From NCBI GenBank assembly GCA_947589555.1, contig CANQAZ010000012.1:1-33005 (forward strand): a stretch of DNA of 33,005 bases. Direction: 5' to 3'. Made by a program: the position numbers and the translations under genes. The stretch's first letter is position 1. The number at the start of each line of letters is the position of its first letter. The DNA is from an uncultured Clostridia bacterium. GTDB taxonomy: Bacteria > Bacillota > Clostridia > Christensenellales > Borkfalkiaceae. This document shows positions 7,925-16,241 of the stretch, piece by piece. The notes below the pieces were generated by a model. That model had not been told where the DNA came from. It did not search any database and saw only the letters and a list, made by a program, of their open reading frames with translations.

Positions 7925-9250
7925 ATGGCGGATAGAGAGAGAAAAGGACTTGTAGCCCGTTGGCTGGAAGGAAAGGAGCGCAGTGAGGATTACGCCCGCG
8001 GCACCCTTCCCACGAGCCGTTGGGCGTTGTTTTGGGATATTTTGAAGGGGAGGTTCGGCAAACTCATCCTCGTCAACCTCATGGTCTTTGTGACCTGCAT
8101 CCCCATCTTCCTCATCATCTTTTTCCACACCTACAACCTTGCGGCGGTGGGGGCGAGCGGTACCTTCGGCGCGGGCCTCGGCGTGGGATATCCCTACATT
8201 CCCCAATCGCCCGGCCAACTCGAATGGCTTGTGTTGCAACTCGATCTCTTCTATTTCGCCTTGCTCATTCCCGCTTCCGTCATCGCCGCCGTCGGCGTGG
8301 CGGGCGGCATGTATATCATCCGCAACCTCATCTGGACGGAGGGCATTTTCGTCGCCAACGACTTTTTGCGGGGCATTAAGCGCAACTTTTTCAGCATGCT
8401 CGAAGGGGCGCTCTTCTTCTCCGTCGTCCTCTTTGCCGCCACCATCGTGGGCGACCTTGCCGACGTGTTTGTTGCAACGGGCTCCTCGGCCGCCGGCTGG
8501 ATGATCGCCTCCAAAGTCATCGGCTATATCTTCGTCGCCTTCGCGGTCCTCGTGACCCTGTGGATCATCTCCCTCGGCGTCAACTACAAGCAGGGGCCGT
8601 TCGCTCTGCTCCGCAACGCCATCGTCATGACGGTGGGCACCTTCCCGCAGTCGGTCTTTTTTGCCGCGCTCGCCGTCTGGCCCATTTTCCTCGTCATCTT
8701 CGGCTCCGGCTTCCTCCTTGCGATAGGGCTCGTGCTCATCGTGCTCTTCGGCCTTTCGTGGCTCATGCTCGTGTGGATGGATTTCAGCCAGTGGGCCTTC
8801 GATAAATTCGTCAATCCCGAGCACGGCTATGAAACGGGGCGCGGCCTCTACAACAAGGACAAGCCCGTCTCCGAGAACGCGCCGCAAAAGGAGGTCAGCC
8901 TCGAAGAGAGCGCGGCCATGCGCGAGATGCGCCGCCAGATCGTGGCGCAGGGCAAGAGCAAACTGATGTGCCGCCCTATCAAGCCGGTGGACGACGGTGT
9001 GGATATTTACCAGTTGCCCGACAGTTTCTCCCGCGAGGATCTGCAACGCCTCCGCGAGAGCCGCACCGCCGTGGAAGAGGATGTGCGCGCCTATGAAGAG
9101 GAGCACAAAAACGACGAGCGGTATGTGGAATACAACCGCATCTTCGAGGAACAGGAACGCGCGCTCCGCGACGAGGATGCGGGCGGCAAAAAGACGAAAA
9201 AGAAGAAAAAGGACCCCAAACGGCCCAAACTTCTCAATAAACGCAAGTAA
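7925..9250 (+). CDS. multi-pass membrane protein, DUF624/YesL-like N-terminal part with a charged C-terminal tail
   Basis: several hydrophobic segments; WDILKGRFGKLILVNLMVFVTCIPIF resembles the DUF624 N-terminus; C-terminus KKTKKKKKDPKRPKLLNKRK. Confidence 0.6.
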   Translation: MADRERKGLVARWLEGKERSEDYARGTLPTSRWALFWDILKGRFGKLILVNLMVFVTCIPIFLIIFFHTYNLAAVGASGTFGAGLGVGYPYIPQSPGQLEWLVLQLDLFYFALLIPASVIAAVGVAGGMYIIRNLIWTEGIFVANDFLRGIKRNFFSMLEGALFFSVVLFAATIVGDLADVFVATGSSAAGWMIASKVIGYIFVAFAVLVTLWIISLGVNYKQGPFALLRNAIVMTVGTFPQSVFFAALAVWPIFLVIFGSGFLLAIGLVLIVLFGLSWLMLVWMDFSQWAFDKFVNPEHGYETGRGLYNKDKPVSENAPQKEVSLEESAAMREMRRQIVAQGKSKLMCRPIKPVDDGVDIYQLPDSFSREDLQRLRESRTAVEEDVRAYEEEHKNDERYVEYNRIFEEQERALRDEDAGGKKTKKKKKDPKRPKLLNKRK

Positions 9251-9988
9251 GTGGCGGATATGGCGCAGGCTTATGACTTTCTTGCCGGTTGGTTTGAATT
9301 TTTGAACGACGACTGCGACTATCCCAAGTGGTCGCAGTATTTTATTGGCGGGCTTTCCCGTTACGGCGCGGGTAAAAAGGGGCTCGAACTCGGGTGCGGG
9401 AGCGGCGCGTTCTGCCGTGCGCTTTCCCGCGCGGGTTACAAGATGACGGGGGCAGATCGCTCGGCCGCCATGCTCTCCAAAGCGGTGGAACTCGCGGCGA
9501 AGGAGGGGGTGCGGGCGGAATTCGTCCGCGCGGACGCCGCCGCGCTGAAAACACCCGAAAAATACGATTTTATCCTCTCGCCCAACGATTGCTTCAACTA
9601 TATCGCCCCCGAAAAGTTGCATTCCGCTTTTATGCACGTCGCCCGTTGCCTCCTTCCGCACGGCCTGTTTTGGTTCGACGTGAGTTCGGAATACAAGTTG
9701 CGCCGCAAAGTTGCAAATAATATGTTTTGCGACGACCGCGACGAGGTGACCTATCTCGAAATCAACCGCTTGGCGGAGGGGCGCGTGGAGACCGACGTGA
9801 CCCTCTTCGTGCGGGAGGTTGAGTTGTTCCGCCGCTACGACGAAAAACATGTCCGCTATATCCATACCGAGGAAAAAATTTGCGCCGCATTGGAGGGGAC
9901 GGGGCTCACACTCCGCGCCCTCGAAGGGCACCTCGGCGAAGAGAGGGAGGGGAGCGATCGGCTCAACGTGATATGCAAAAAGGCATAA
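9251..9988 (+). CDS. class I SAM-dependent methyltransferase
   Basis: motif I GLELGCGSGAFCRALSRAGYKMTGADRSAAML; GTG 9251 or ATG 9260 start. Confidence 0.85.
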   Translation: MADMAQAYDFLAGWFEFLNDDCDYPKWSQYFIGGLSRYGAGKKGLELGCGSGAFCRALSRAGYKMTGADRSAAMLSKAVELAAKEGVRAEFVRADAAALKTPEKYDFILSPNDCFNYIAPEKLHSAFMHVARCLLPHGLFWFDVSSEYKLRRKVANNMFCDDRDEVTYLEINRLAEGRVETDVTLFVREVELFRRYDEKHVRYIHTEEKICAALEGTGLTLRALEGHLGEEREGSDRLNVICKKA

Positions 9989-10848
9989 ACGCTATCTGGA
10001 AATCGCTGATTTGGGGGGAGAGCGTATCCCTTGCCGTACTCGATACGACCGCCCTCGTGAACGAGGCGATCGAAAGGCACAAACTGACGCCCGTGGCCGC
10101 CGCGGCGCTCGGCAGAACGATGACGGCGACCGCCTATCTTTGCAGTTGGCTCAAAGAGGGGACGGGCGCCCTCTCCGTTACGGTGGACGGCGGAGGTCCG
10201 TGCGGAAAGGTCTTTGCGGTGGGGGACGGAAATTTGTACCTCCGCGGCTTTGTGCAGGAGCCCGCGGCCGACCTGCCCCCGCGCGCCGACGGAAAACTCG
10301 ACGTAGGCGGCCTCGTGGGGAAAAAAGGCACCCTGACCGTCATCCGCGACGACGGCGACGGTATTCCCTTCGCGGGGACGTGCGCCCTCGTTTCGGGCGA
10401 GATCGCGGAAGATTTTTCCGCCTACTTTCTGACGAGCGAACAGCGCCCCACGGCAATCGCTCTTGGCGTGAAGATGGGGACGGACGGCAAGTGTCTTGCC
10501 GCGGGCGGGCTCTTTTTGCAACCCCTCCCCGGGGCGGACGATCTCATCCTTTCCCGCACCGAAGAAGAGATCGCGAAATACCGCAACATTTCCACCCAAA
10601 TTGAGGAGATGGGGGCGGAAAAACTGCTTTTACAGGTGGAAAATTCGCCCTACGAAAAGCGGGAGATCTTCTACCGTTGCCATTGCTCGCGGGAGCGCGC
10701 GGCCGCGGCCGTTTTGTCGCTGGGGCGGGAGGACGCCATGAAACTGATCGCGGAGCGGGGGGAGATCTGCGTGCATTGCGATTACTGCAATACCGACCAC
10801 CGCTTCGGCGAAGAAGATACGAAAAAAATTTTTGCGGAGAAAGCATGA
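9973..10848 (+). CDS. hslO: redox-regulated chaperone Hsp33
   Basis: Hsp33 N-terminal domain plus CHC and CDYC redox zinc motif (YRCHCSRER...ICVHCDYCNTDHRF); start placed at 9973. Confidence 0.93.
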   Translation: MQKGINAIWKSLIWGESVSLAVLDTTALVNEAIERHKLTPVAAAALGRTMTATAYLCSWLKEGTGALSVTVDGGGPCGKVFAVGDGNLYLRGFVQEPAADLPPRADGKLDVGGLVGKKGTLTVIRDDGDGIPFAGTCALVSGEIAEDFSAYFLTSEQRPTAIALGVKMGTDGKCLAAGGLFLQPLPGADDLILSRTEEEIAKYRNISTQIEEMGAEKLLLQVENSPYEKREIFYRCHCSRERAAAAVLSLGREDAMKLIAERGEICVHCDYCNTDHRFGEEDTKKIFAEKA

Positions 10849-12509
10849 GAGCGAAGAGGGACGGTTTTATGTTCAGCGAGGAGTTTCTCTACGAGAGCGC
10901 CGAAAAGCGCTTTGACGCAGGGGACTTTTTCGGCGCGCTCACCGTGCTCAATAAATTTACTTCGCAGTATCCGCCCAATGCCGACGTGTGGGCCCTCTAC
11001 GCAGATATCTATGAGAGCCTCGAACTTTACGGAGCCGCCGCGGACGCGTGGTTCCGCTTCCTCGATACCTGCAACGAAGCCGATTTCGGCGAGGGCTACG
11101 AGGGGCTCGCCGTCGCCTTTATGAATCTCGGCAACAATATCCAGTCCGCCTACTATTACCACCGCGCCGCGGAGGACGGCGGGGAGGAGAGCGATTACGG
11201 GCTTGACGAACTTGCCGAAGCCCTTTCCGAAACGGCGGAAGAGAAGCCCCGCCTCCGCCTCGTGGAGGAGGGCGCGCCCGATCCCGATACCTTGCGCGAG
11301 GGACTCATCTTGCTCAAAGAGGGCGACCTCGAAGCCGCGAAAAAGCGGCTCGGCGAAATCGACGAGACGAGTTCGGATTTTCCCTCCGCCAAAGGGCTCG
11401 CGGCGATGTGTACCCTCATGCTCGGCGACGAGGAAGGGGCGGAACGGGAGTGCGAGGAACTTTTGAAGGCTCACCCCGATAACATCCAGGCGCTGACGAC
11501 CTATTGTGCCGTGCTCGGCGCGCGGGGCAATCGGGCGGGGGCGAAAGAGGTGGCAAAACGGCTTTCGGAACTCGACGCCGACCATACCGACGATATGTAC
11601 CGCGTCGCGACCGCCCTCTGCGAGACGGGGCTGGACGAAGAGGCGTACGAACTTCTCGAAAAACTAAAAATACGCCTACCCTACGATGAAAATGTACTCT
11701 ATTTTCACGCCGTGGCCGCCTATCACATCGGGAAACTCGAAGAGGGAATCTCTTCCCTCGAACGGCTGACGACGGTTTATCCGCGCAAGGCGGTGGCGCA
11801 GTACTATCTCGAACGCATGCGCAAACTCCGCGACGGCGACGGCGAAAAATTTCCGATGTCCTATTACTACCGCGTGCCCGAGGAAGAATATCATACCGTG
11901 GCGAATTTTCTGCTCGGCGCCGCCGATATGGACGAAAATTTGATGGGGCGCATCGCCGCCCTGCCCGAATTGACCGAATTTTTCCGCATCTCCTTCGACG
12001 AGATGGAGGGGCGGGACGAAAAATTGCAACTTCTCGCCGCCAAAGTGGCGGTCCGGACCCGTTCGGACGACTTTTTGCGCGAAGCGCTCCTCGATTGCGA
12101 GGGGGATGAGATCGTCAAACTGTCCATTTTGCACGACCTCGTCATGCGCAACGAGGACGATTCCTTCGGGACGGTGTTTCTGAATATTTACCGCGAATTT
12201 TTCACGCACGAACTCCGGCTCGGCGAGGAAAAGAAGGAAGAACTTTTGAGGTCGTTTGCCGACGTGTATTCGCGGTTTGCCTTGCTCGGCGAGGAGAACG
12301 AAGAAAAACTGTGCATGGCGGCCGAGGATCTCTATGCCACCCTTGCGGAGGCAGACGCGCTCGATCTTTTGGCGCACCGCGCGGAGATCGCCGCCGTCAT
12401 CTACCGCGAGGCGCGCATGCAACGGGGAGAACGTTCCTTCGCCGAGATCGCAAAAATTTTCGAAGCGGACAGGGCGCTCGCCCAAAAAATTCTCGATTAT
12501 ATGATATAA
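10845..12509 (+). CDS. tetratricopeptide-repeat protein
   Basis: repeated TPR-like helices (AEKRFDAGDFFGALTVLNKFTSQYPPNADVWALYADIYES...); ATGA overlap with hslO. Confidence 0.75.
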   Translation: MRAKRDGFMFSEEFLYESAEKRFDAGDFFGALTVLNKFTSQYPPNADVWALYADIYESLELYGAAADAWFRFLDTCNEADFGEGYEGLAVAFMNLGNNIQSAYYYHRAAEDGGEESDYGLDELAEALSETAEEKPRLRLVEEGAPDPDTLREGLILLKEGDLEAAKKRLGEIDETSSDFPSAKGLAAMCTLMLGDEEGAERECEELLKAHPDNIQALTTYCAVLGARGNRAGAKEVAKRLSELDADHTDDMYRVATALCETGLDEEAYELLEKLKIRLPYDENVLYFHAVAAYHIGKLEEGISSLERLTTVYPRKAVAQYYLERMRKLRDGDGEKFPMSYYYRVPEEEYHTVANFLLGAADMDENLMGRIAALPELTEFFRISFDEMEGRDEKLQLLAAKVAVRTRSDDFLREALLDCEGDEIVKLSILHDLVMRNEDDSFGTVFLNIYREFFTHELRLGEEKKEELLRSFADVYSRFALLGEENEEKLCMAAEDLYATLAEADALDLLAHRAEIAAVIYREARMQRGERSFAEIAKIFEADRALAQKILDYMI

Positions 12510-12523
12510 AATAGGGGAAAAAT

Positions 12524-13372
12524 ATGGCAAAGGAAAAAAAACCCGTAGATTTCGACGGCTTATTCGATGAAAAATTGGCGCAATATATGCGCGAAAATGC
12601 GGGAAAATACACCGAAAAACAGTGGGAAAACCTCATTCCGAAACTGTACAGGCAATTCGGCGGCATCACCATTCCGAAAATCGGCACGACGCCCGTGGGG
12701 TATTTTTCCGAGTGCTCCGACGAGGAACTCGTCGCCCTTCTCGTGCGCTATGTGGAGGAGGATGTGCCCGTCAGCGACTTTTTGTGCCGCGAATTGGAGG
12801 GCAGAAATTGCCCGCCCGCGCTCATCGCCCTCCTCGAAAAGGGGGACGAGCGCATCCTGACCCTCGCCGTCAACCTCGCGGGGGACAATCCCGCCGCTTT
12901 CGATGCCTACTTCGGCATTTTGGAGCGCTCGGAGGACGTCGAACTCAAAGATACCGTTGCCGAACAACTCAAATCGGGCGCGGACAAGGCAAAGGAACGC
13001 GCGCTTGCGTATTACGCGCGCGGAGTGGAACGCGAACTTATGTTGGAGATCCTCTCCCGCTGTAAGGAGCGCGACGAGCGCATCTACGACATTCTCATGA
13101 ACGAATTCCGCACGAACGGGGAGATCCCCATGCACGCCAGTTACCTCGCCGCCTACGGTGACGAGCGCGCGTTGCCCGCGCTCCTCGAAACCATCGACCG
13201 CGAAGATATCAACTACCTCGAATATCAGGAATTGAAATTCGCCATCGAGGCGCTCGGCGGCGAATACACCCGCCCGCGCGACTTTTCGAACGATCCGTAT
13301 TTCAAGGAGATCGCCGAACAATCGAAATTGCCGCCCGACTTCGATCCCCTCAAAAAGCCGCAAACAAATTGA
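12524..13372 (+). CDS. uncharacterised HEAT-repeat-like protein
   Basis: alpha-helical repeat pattern (AYGDERALPALLETIDREDINYLEYQELKFAIEALGGE); translational spacing to the TPR gene. Confidence 0.5.
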   Translation: MAKEKKPVDFDGLFDEKLAQYMRENAGKYTEKQWENLIPKLYRQFGGITIPKIGTTPVGYFSECSDEELVALLVRYVEEDVPVSDFLCRELEGRNCPPALIALLEKGDERILTLAVNLAGDNPAAFDAYFGILERSEDVELKDTVAEQLKSGADKAKERALAYYARGVERELMLEILSRCKERDERIYDILMNEFRTNGEIPMHASYLAAYGDERALPALLETIDREDINYLEYQELKFAIEALGGEYTRPRDFSNDPYFKEIAEQSKLPPDFDPLKKPQTN

Positions 13373-13381
13373 GGCATTGCG

Positions 13382-13410
13382 TCATAACCGTTCCGTCTCC
13401 GCCATATAGT
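13382..13410 (+). promoter_or_regulatory. spoIVA: candidate sigma-E-type (mother-cell) promoter of spoIVA
   Basis: TCATAAC-N14-CATATAGT, close to the B. subtilis sigma-E consensus (about KMATATT-N14-CATACAnT). Confidence 0.5.
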
Positions 13411-13446
13411 ATTCAAGCAAGGACTATCCGGCGGAGGCGGTTTTTT
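13393..13446 (+). terminator. terminator-like hairpin overlapping the spoIVA promoter and Shine-Dalgarno
   Basis: CCGTCTCCGCC (13393-13403) pairs with GGCGGAGGCGG (13430-13440), 11 bp with one U-G; inner ATAGT/ACTAT; TTTTTT 13441-13446. Confidence 0.7.
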
Positions 13447-14913
13447 ATGGAAACTTTCAGCGTATATGAGGACATTGCAACGCGTACGGGAGGGGAAATT
13501 TACGTGGGCGTTGCGGGACCCGTGAGAACGGGCAAATCGACGTTCATCAAAAAATTCATGCAGGAACTCGTCCTGCCGAGCGTGGAAGGCTCCAAGCGCC
13601 AGCGCTATGTGGACGAATTGCCGCAGTCGGCGGCGGGCCGCACGGTGATGACCACAGAGCCCAAATTCGTGCCCGAGGAAGGGGCGCAGATCCGCGTGAA
13701 GGACGCGGTCGCGAAGGTGCGGCTCATCGACTGCGTGGGCTTCCCCGTTGCGGGGGCTTCCGGGTTTGAAGAGGAGGGCGCGCCCCGCCTCGTCAAGACG
13801 CCGTGGAGCGAAACGCCCGTTCCCTTCGAGCAGGCCGCCGAAGAGGGTACGCGGCGGGTCATCAGGGACCATTCGACCATCGCCATTCTCATGACGACGG
13901 ACGGCTCTATTGCGGGGATCCCCCGCGACGCCTACGAGGAAGCGGAGGCGCGCACCGTGGCCGAAGCGAAAAAAATAGGCAAGCCCTTCGTTATCCTGCT
14001 CAACTGCAAGGAACCCGCGGGCGCGGAAGACCTGCGCGCCGCCCTCGAAGAAAAGTATGCGGCGCCCGTCATGGCCGTCAACGCCGAGGAGATCGATGCG
14101 CAGGGCATCAACGCCGTCATGGAGCGCATCCTCTACGAATTCCCGGTGCTTTCGGTGGACGTCGATCTGCCCGCGTGGATGCGCGTTCTCGACGCCGATT
14201 CTCCTCTCATCTCCGAAGTGCTCGCGGGCATCCGCGAAGTCGCTCCCAAGATCGTCAAGATGAGCGACTGCGCTCTCCTCGACGGTCTGTATGCGAACAG
14301 TACGCGCCTGTTGCCGCCCGTCTCCTTCGATCTCGACGCCGCAACGGGCAGGGCGCACTGCCGCATCGAGGCCAAAGACGGGGCGTTCTACGAAGTGCTC
14401 GGCGAAGCGTGCGGCGAGGATATTTCCGACGATTTCGCCCTCATGAGTTACGTTTGCCGCCTTGCGGAGGCCAAACGCGTGTACGAGAGGGTGGGCAAGG
14501 CCTTTGCCGATGCGCAGGAGTACGGCTACGGCATCGTGCCCCCCGAAGAGGAGGAGATGAACCTTGCGGAGCCCAAAGTCGTGAAAAAGAGCGGGCGCGT
14601 GGGGGTCAACCTCAGAGCGGATGCGCCCAGTTATCACATCGTGCGCGTGGACGTCCACGGCGAAGTCAGCCCCGCCCTCGGCACCGAGGAGCAGAGCGAA
14701 GCGTTCGCCCAAAAACTCACCGAGAGCATGGGCACGGAGCCCGAAACGGCGTGGAATACCAATATGTTCGGCAAGACCCTCAAAGAGATGCTCGGCGAGG
14801 AACTCTCGGTCAAGAACCGCGCGATGGGGGGCAACGTGCAAAAGAAGATGAGAAAGACGATGACGCGCATCGTCAACGAAGGCAAGGGCGGCGTCATCTG
14901 CATCCTGCTTTAA
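13447..14913 (+). CDS. spoIVA: stage IV sporulation protein A (spore coat morphogenetic ATPase)
   Basis: METFSVYEDIATRTGGEIYVGVAGPVRTGKSTFIKKFMQELVLP, DELPQSAAGRTVMTTEPKFVP, C-terminal RIVNEGKGGVICILL; start 13447 with GGAGG 9 nt upstream. Confidence 0.97.
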   Translation: METFSVYEDIATRTGGEIYVGVAGPVRTGKSTFIKKFMQELVLPSVEGSKRQRYVDELPQSAAGRTVMTTEPKFVPEEGAQIRVKDAVAKVRLIDCVGFPVAGASGFEEEGAPRLVKTPWSETPVPFEQAAEEGTRRVIRDHSTIAILMTTDGSIAGIPRDAYEEAEARTVAEAKKIGKPFVILLNCKEPAGAEDLRAALEEKYAAPVMAVNAEEIDAQGINAVMERILYEFPVLSVDVDLPAWMRVLDADSPLISEVLAGIREVAPKIVKMSDCALLDGLYANSTRLLPPVSFDLDAATGRAHCRIEAKDGAFYEVLGEACGEDISDDFALMSYVCRLAEAKRVYERVGKAFADAQEYGYGIVPPEEEEMNLAEPKVVKKSGRVGVNLRADAPSYHIVRVDVHGEVSPALGTEEQSEAFAQKLTESMGTEPETAWNTNMFGKTLKEMLGEELSVKNRAMGGNVQKKMRKTMTRIVNEGKGGVICILL

Positions 14914-14928
14914 GTGGATTTCCGGAAA

Positions 14929-14967
14929 GGGGCGCCCGCGCCGAAGCGCGGGCGCCCCGCAATTTTT
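14929..14967 (+). terminator. Rho-independent terminator after spoIVA
   Basis: GGGGCGCCCGCG-CCGAAG-CGCGGGCGCCCC-GCAATTTTT. Confidence 0.85.
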
Positions 14968-15037
14968 GTCGTATTTTTTGCGTAGCCCGTAAAGAACGGT
15001 ACAAGCGAAATTTTCATAAAAAAACTTTGTTTCATCG

Positions 15038-15066
15038 TTGACAATCCTTTCCGTAGCGGCTATAAT
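15038..15066 (+). promoter_or_regulatory. consensus sigma-A promoter of the mscS-like gene
   Basis: TTGACA-N17-TATAAT. Confidence 0.85.
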
Positions 15067-15097
15067 AAAACCGATTTCATCGGAAAGGAGTTTTTTT

Positions 15098-16036
15098 ATG
15101 GCAGAAGAAGTCAAACAAGAAACCAAATGGAAAAAGAGAACGACGGTCGGGCTCGTTTTGTTGGTTGTGTTCGCCGTCGTAACGGTGCTCGGATTCGTCT
15201 TTTATGACGATATCCGCAGTTGGTGCGCCGAGAAAGGGGCGGGCGAGGGGATCATGGACCGCCTGATCAACCTCATTCCCTCCGTCGTCACGACCGTCCA
15301 GATCTTGTTCGTGACCTTGCTCGTCCTGTACATTGTGTGCACGATCATCAAGGCCATCTTCAAGGGAACGCCGCGAAGGGTGACCATCGGCAAACTCGTC
15401 AACAGCATCTTTAAGGTCGTCGTGTGGGTCGTGTGCGTCATTGCCGTCCTCGCCGTTTGGGGGATCAACCTCGCCGCTCTCATTGCGGGCGCCGGAGTGC
15501 TCACTCTTATCATCGGTCTCGGAATGCAGAGCCTCATCGCCGACGTCGTCGCGGGCGTGTTCATCGTGTGCGACGGGACCCTTCAAGTGGGGGACATCGT
15601 CACCATCGACGGTTGGCGCGGCACCGTGCAGGAAATCGGCATCCGCAACACCAAACTCATCAATTACAGCGGCGATATCCGCGTTGCGAACAATTCCACC
15701 ATCAAGGTATTCATCAACCAGAGCAGGGAAAATTCCTATCCCACCGTCATCGTCGGCGTGGCTTATGAGGAGAACCTGCAACACGTCAAGGAAGTGTTTG
15801 AGGCGAACAAGGCAAAGATCAAGGAGATGTGCCCGTCCCTCATATCCGACGTCGATTTCAACGGCGTGGACGAACTTGCCGCTTCGAGCGTCAATCTGCA
15901 CTTCGGCGCGACCTGCAAGGAGAACGATTTCTTCGTCGCCCAAAGGGAGATGCGCGGCGCCATCAAGACGGTGTTTGCGGAGAACGGCGTTTCCATTCCC
16001 TTCCCTCAGGTCGTGGTGCACGAAGAGAAGAAATAA
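15098..16036 (+). CDS. mechanosensitive ion channel family protein (MscS-like)
   Basis: AALIAGAGVLTLIIGLGMQSLIADVVAGVFIVCDGTLQVGDIVTIDGWRGTVQEIGIRNTKL is the MscS pore/beta domain; GGAAAGGAG RBS. Confidence 0.93.
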   Translation: MAEEVKQETKWKKRTTVGLVLLVVFAVVTVLGFVFYDDIRSWCAEKGAGEGIMDRLINLIPSVVTTVQILFVTLLVLYIVCTIIKAIFKGTPRRVTIGKLVNSIFKVVVWVVCVIAVLAVWGINLAALIAGAGVLTLIIGLGMQSLIADVVAGVFIVCDGTLQVGDIVTIDGWRGTVQEIGIRNTKLINYSGDIRVANNSTIKVFINQSRENSYPTVIVGVAYEENLQHVKEVFEANKAKIKEMCPSLISDVDFNGVDELAASSVNLHFGATCKENDFFVAQREMRGAIKTVFAENGVSIPFPQVVVHEEKK

Positions 16037-16053
16037 TTCCGATTTACAAATAC

Positions 16054-16087
16054 AAAAAACCGAAAGCGATTGGGCTTTCGGTTTTTT
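16054..16087 (+). terminator. Rho-independent terminator after the mscS-like gene
   Basis: AAAAAACCGAAAGC-GATTGG-GCTTTCGGTTTTTT. Confidence 0.88.
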
Positions 16088-16142
16088 GTTGTGAAAAAGG
16101 CACAAAAAAAGAATTATTGTGCCGATTTTGCGGATTTTAACA

Positions 16143-16190
16143 AAACGATCACAAAAGTACTTGACATGATCGTTTCTCATACTTTACAAT
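16143..16190 (+). promoter_or_regulatory. promoter with flanking inverted repeat upstream of the LRR lipoprotein gene
   Basis: TTGACA (16161-16166), 18-nt spacer, TACAAT (16185-16190); 9-bp IR AAACGATCA (16143-16151) / TGATCGTTT (16167-16175). Confidence 0.6.
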
Positions 16191-16241
16191 GATCAAGAAA
16201 TTATGCAATTATTATAATAAAAAAATGCAGGAGGAACGAAT

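Noticed and set aside
10677-10844. Upstream extensions of the TPR gene (and of hslO from 9880, birA from 30134, mscS from 15038)
   Set aside because: They run inside the preceding gene or promoter; family-consistent starts lie further downstream.
13369-13446. N-terminal extension of spoIVA to 13369
   Set aside because: Sequence MRHCVITVPSPPYSIQARTIRRRRFF is not SpoIVA-like and covers the promoter/hairpin; METFSVYEDIATRTGG at 13447 matches the known N-terminus.
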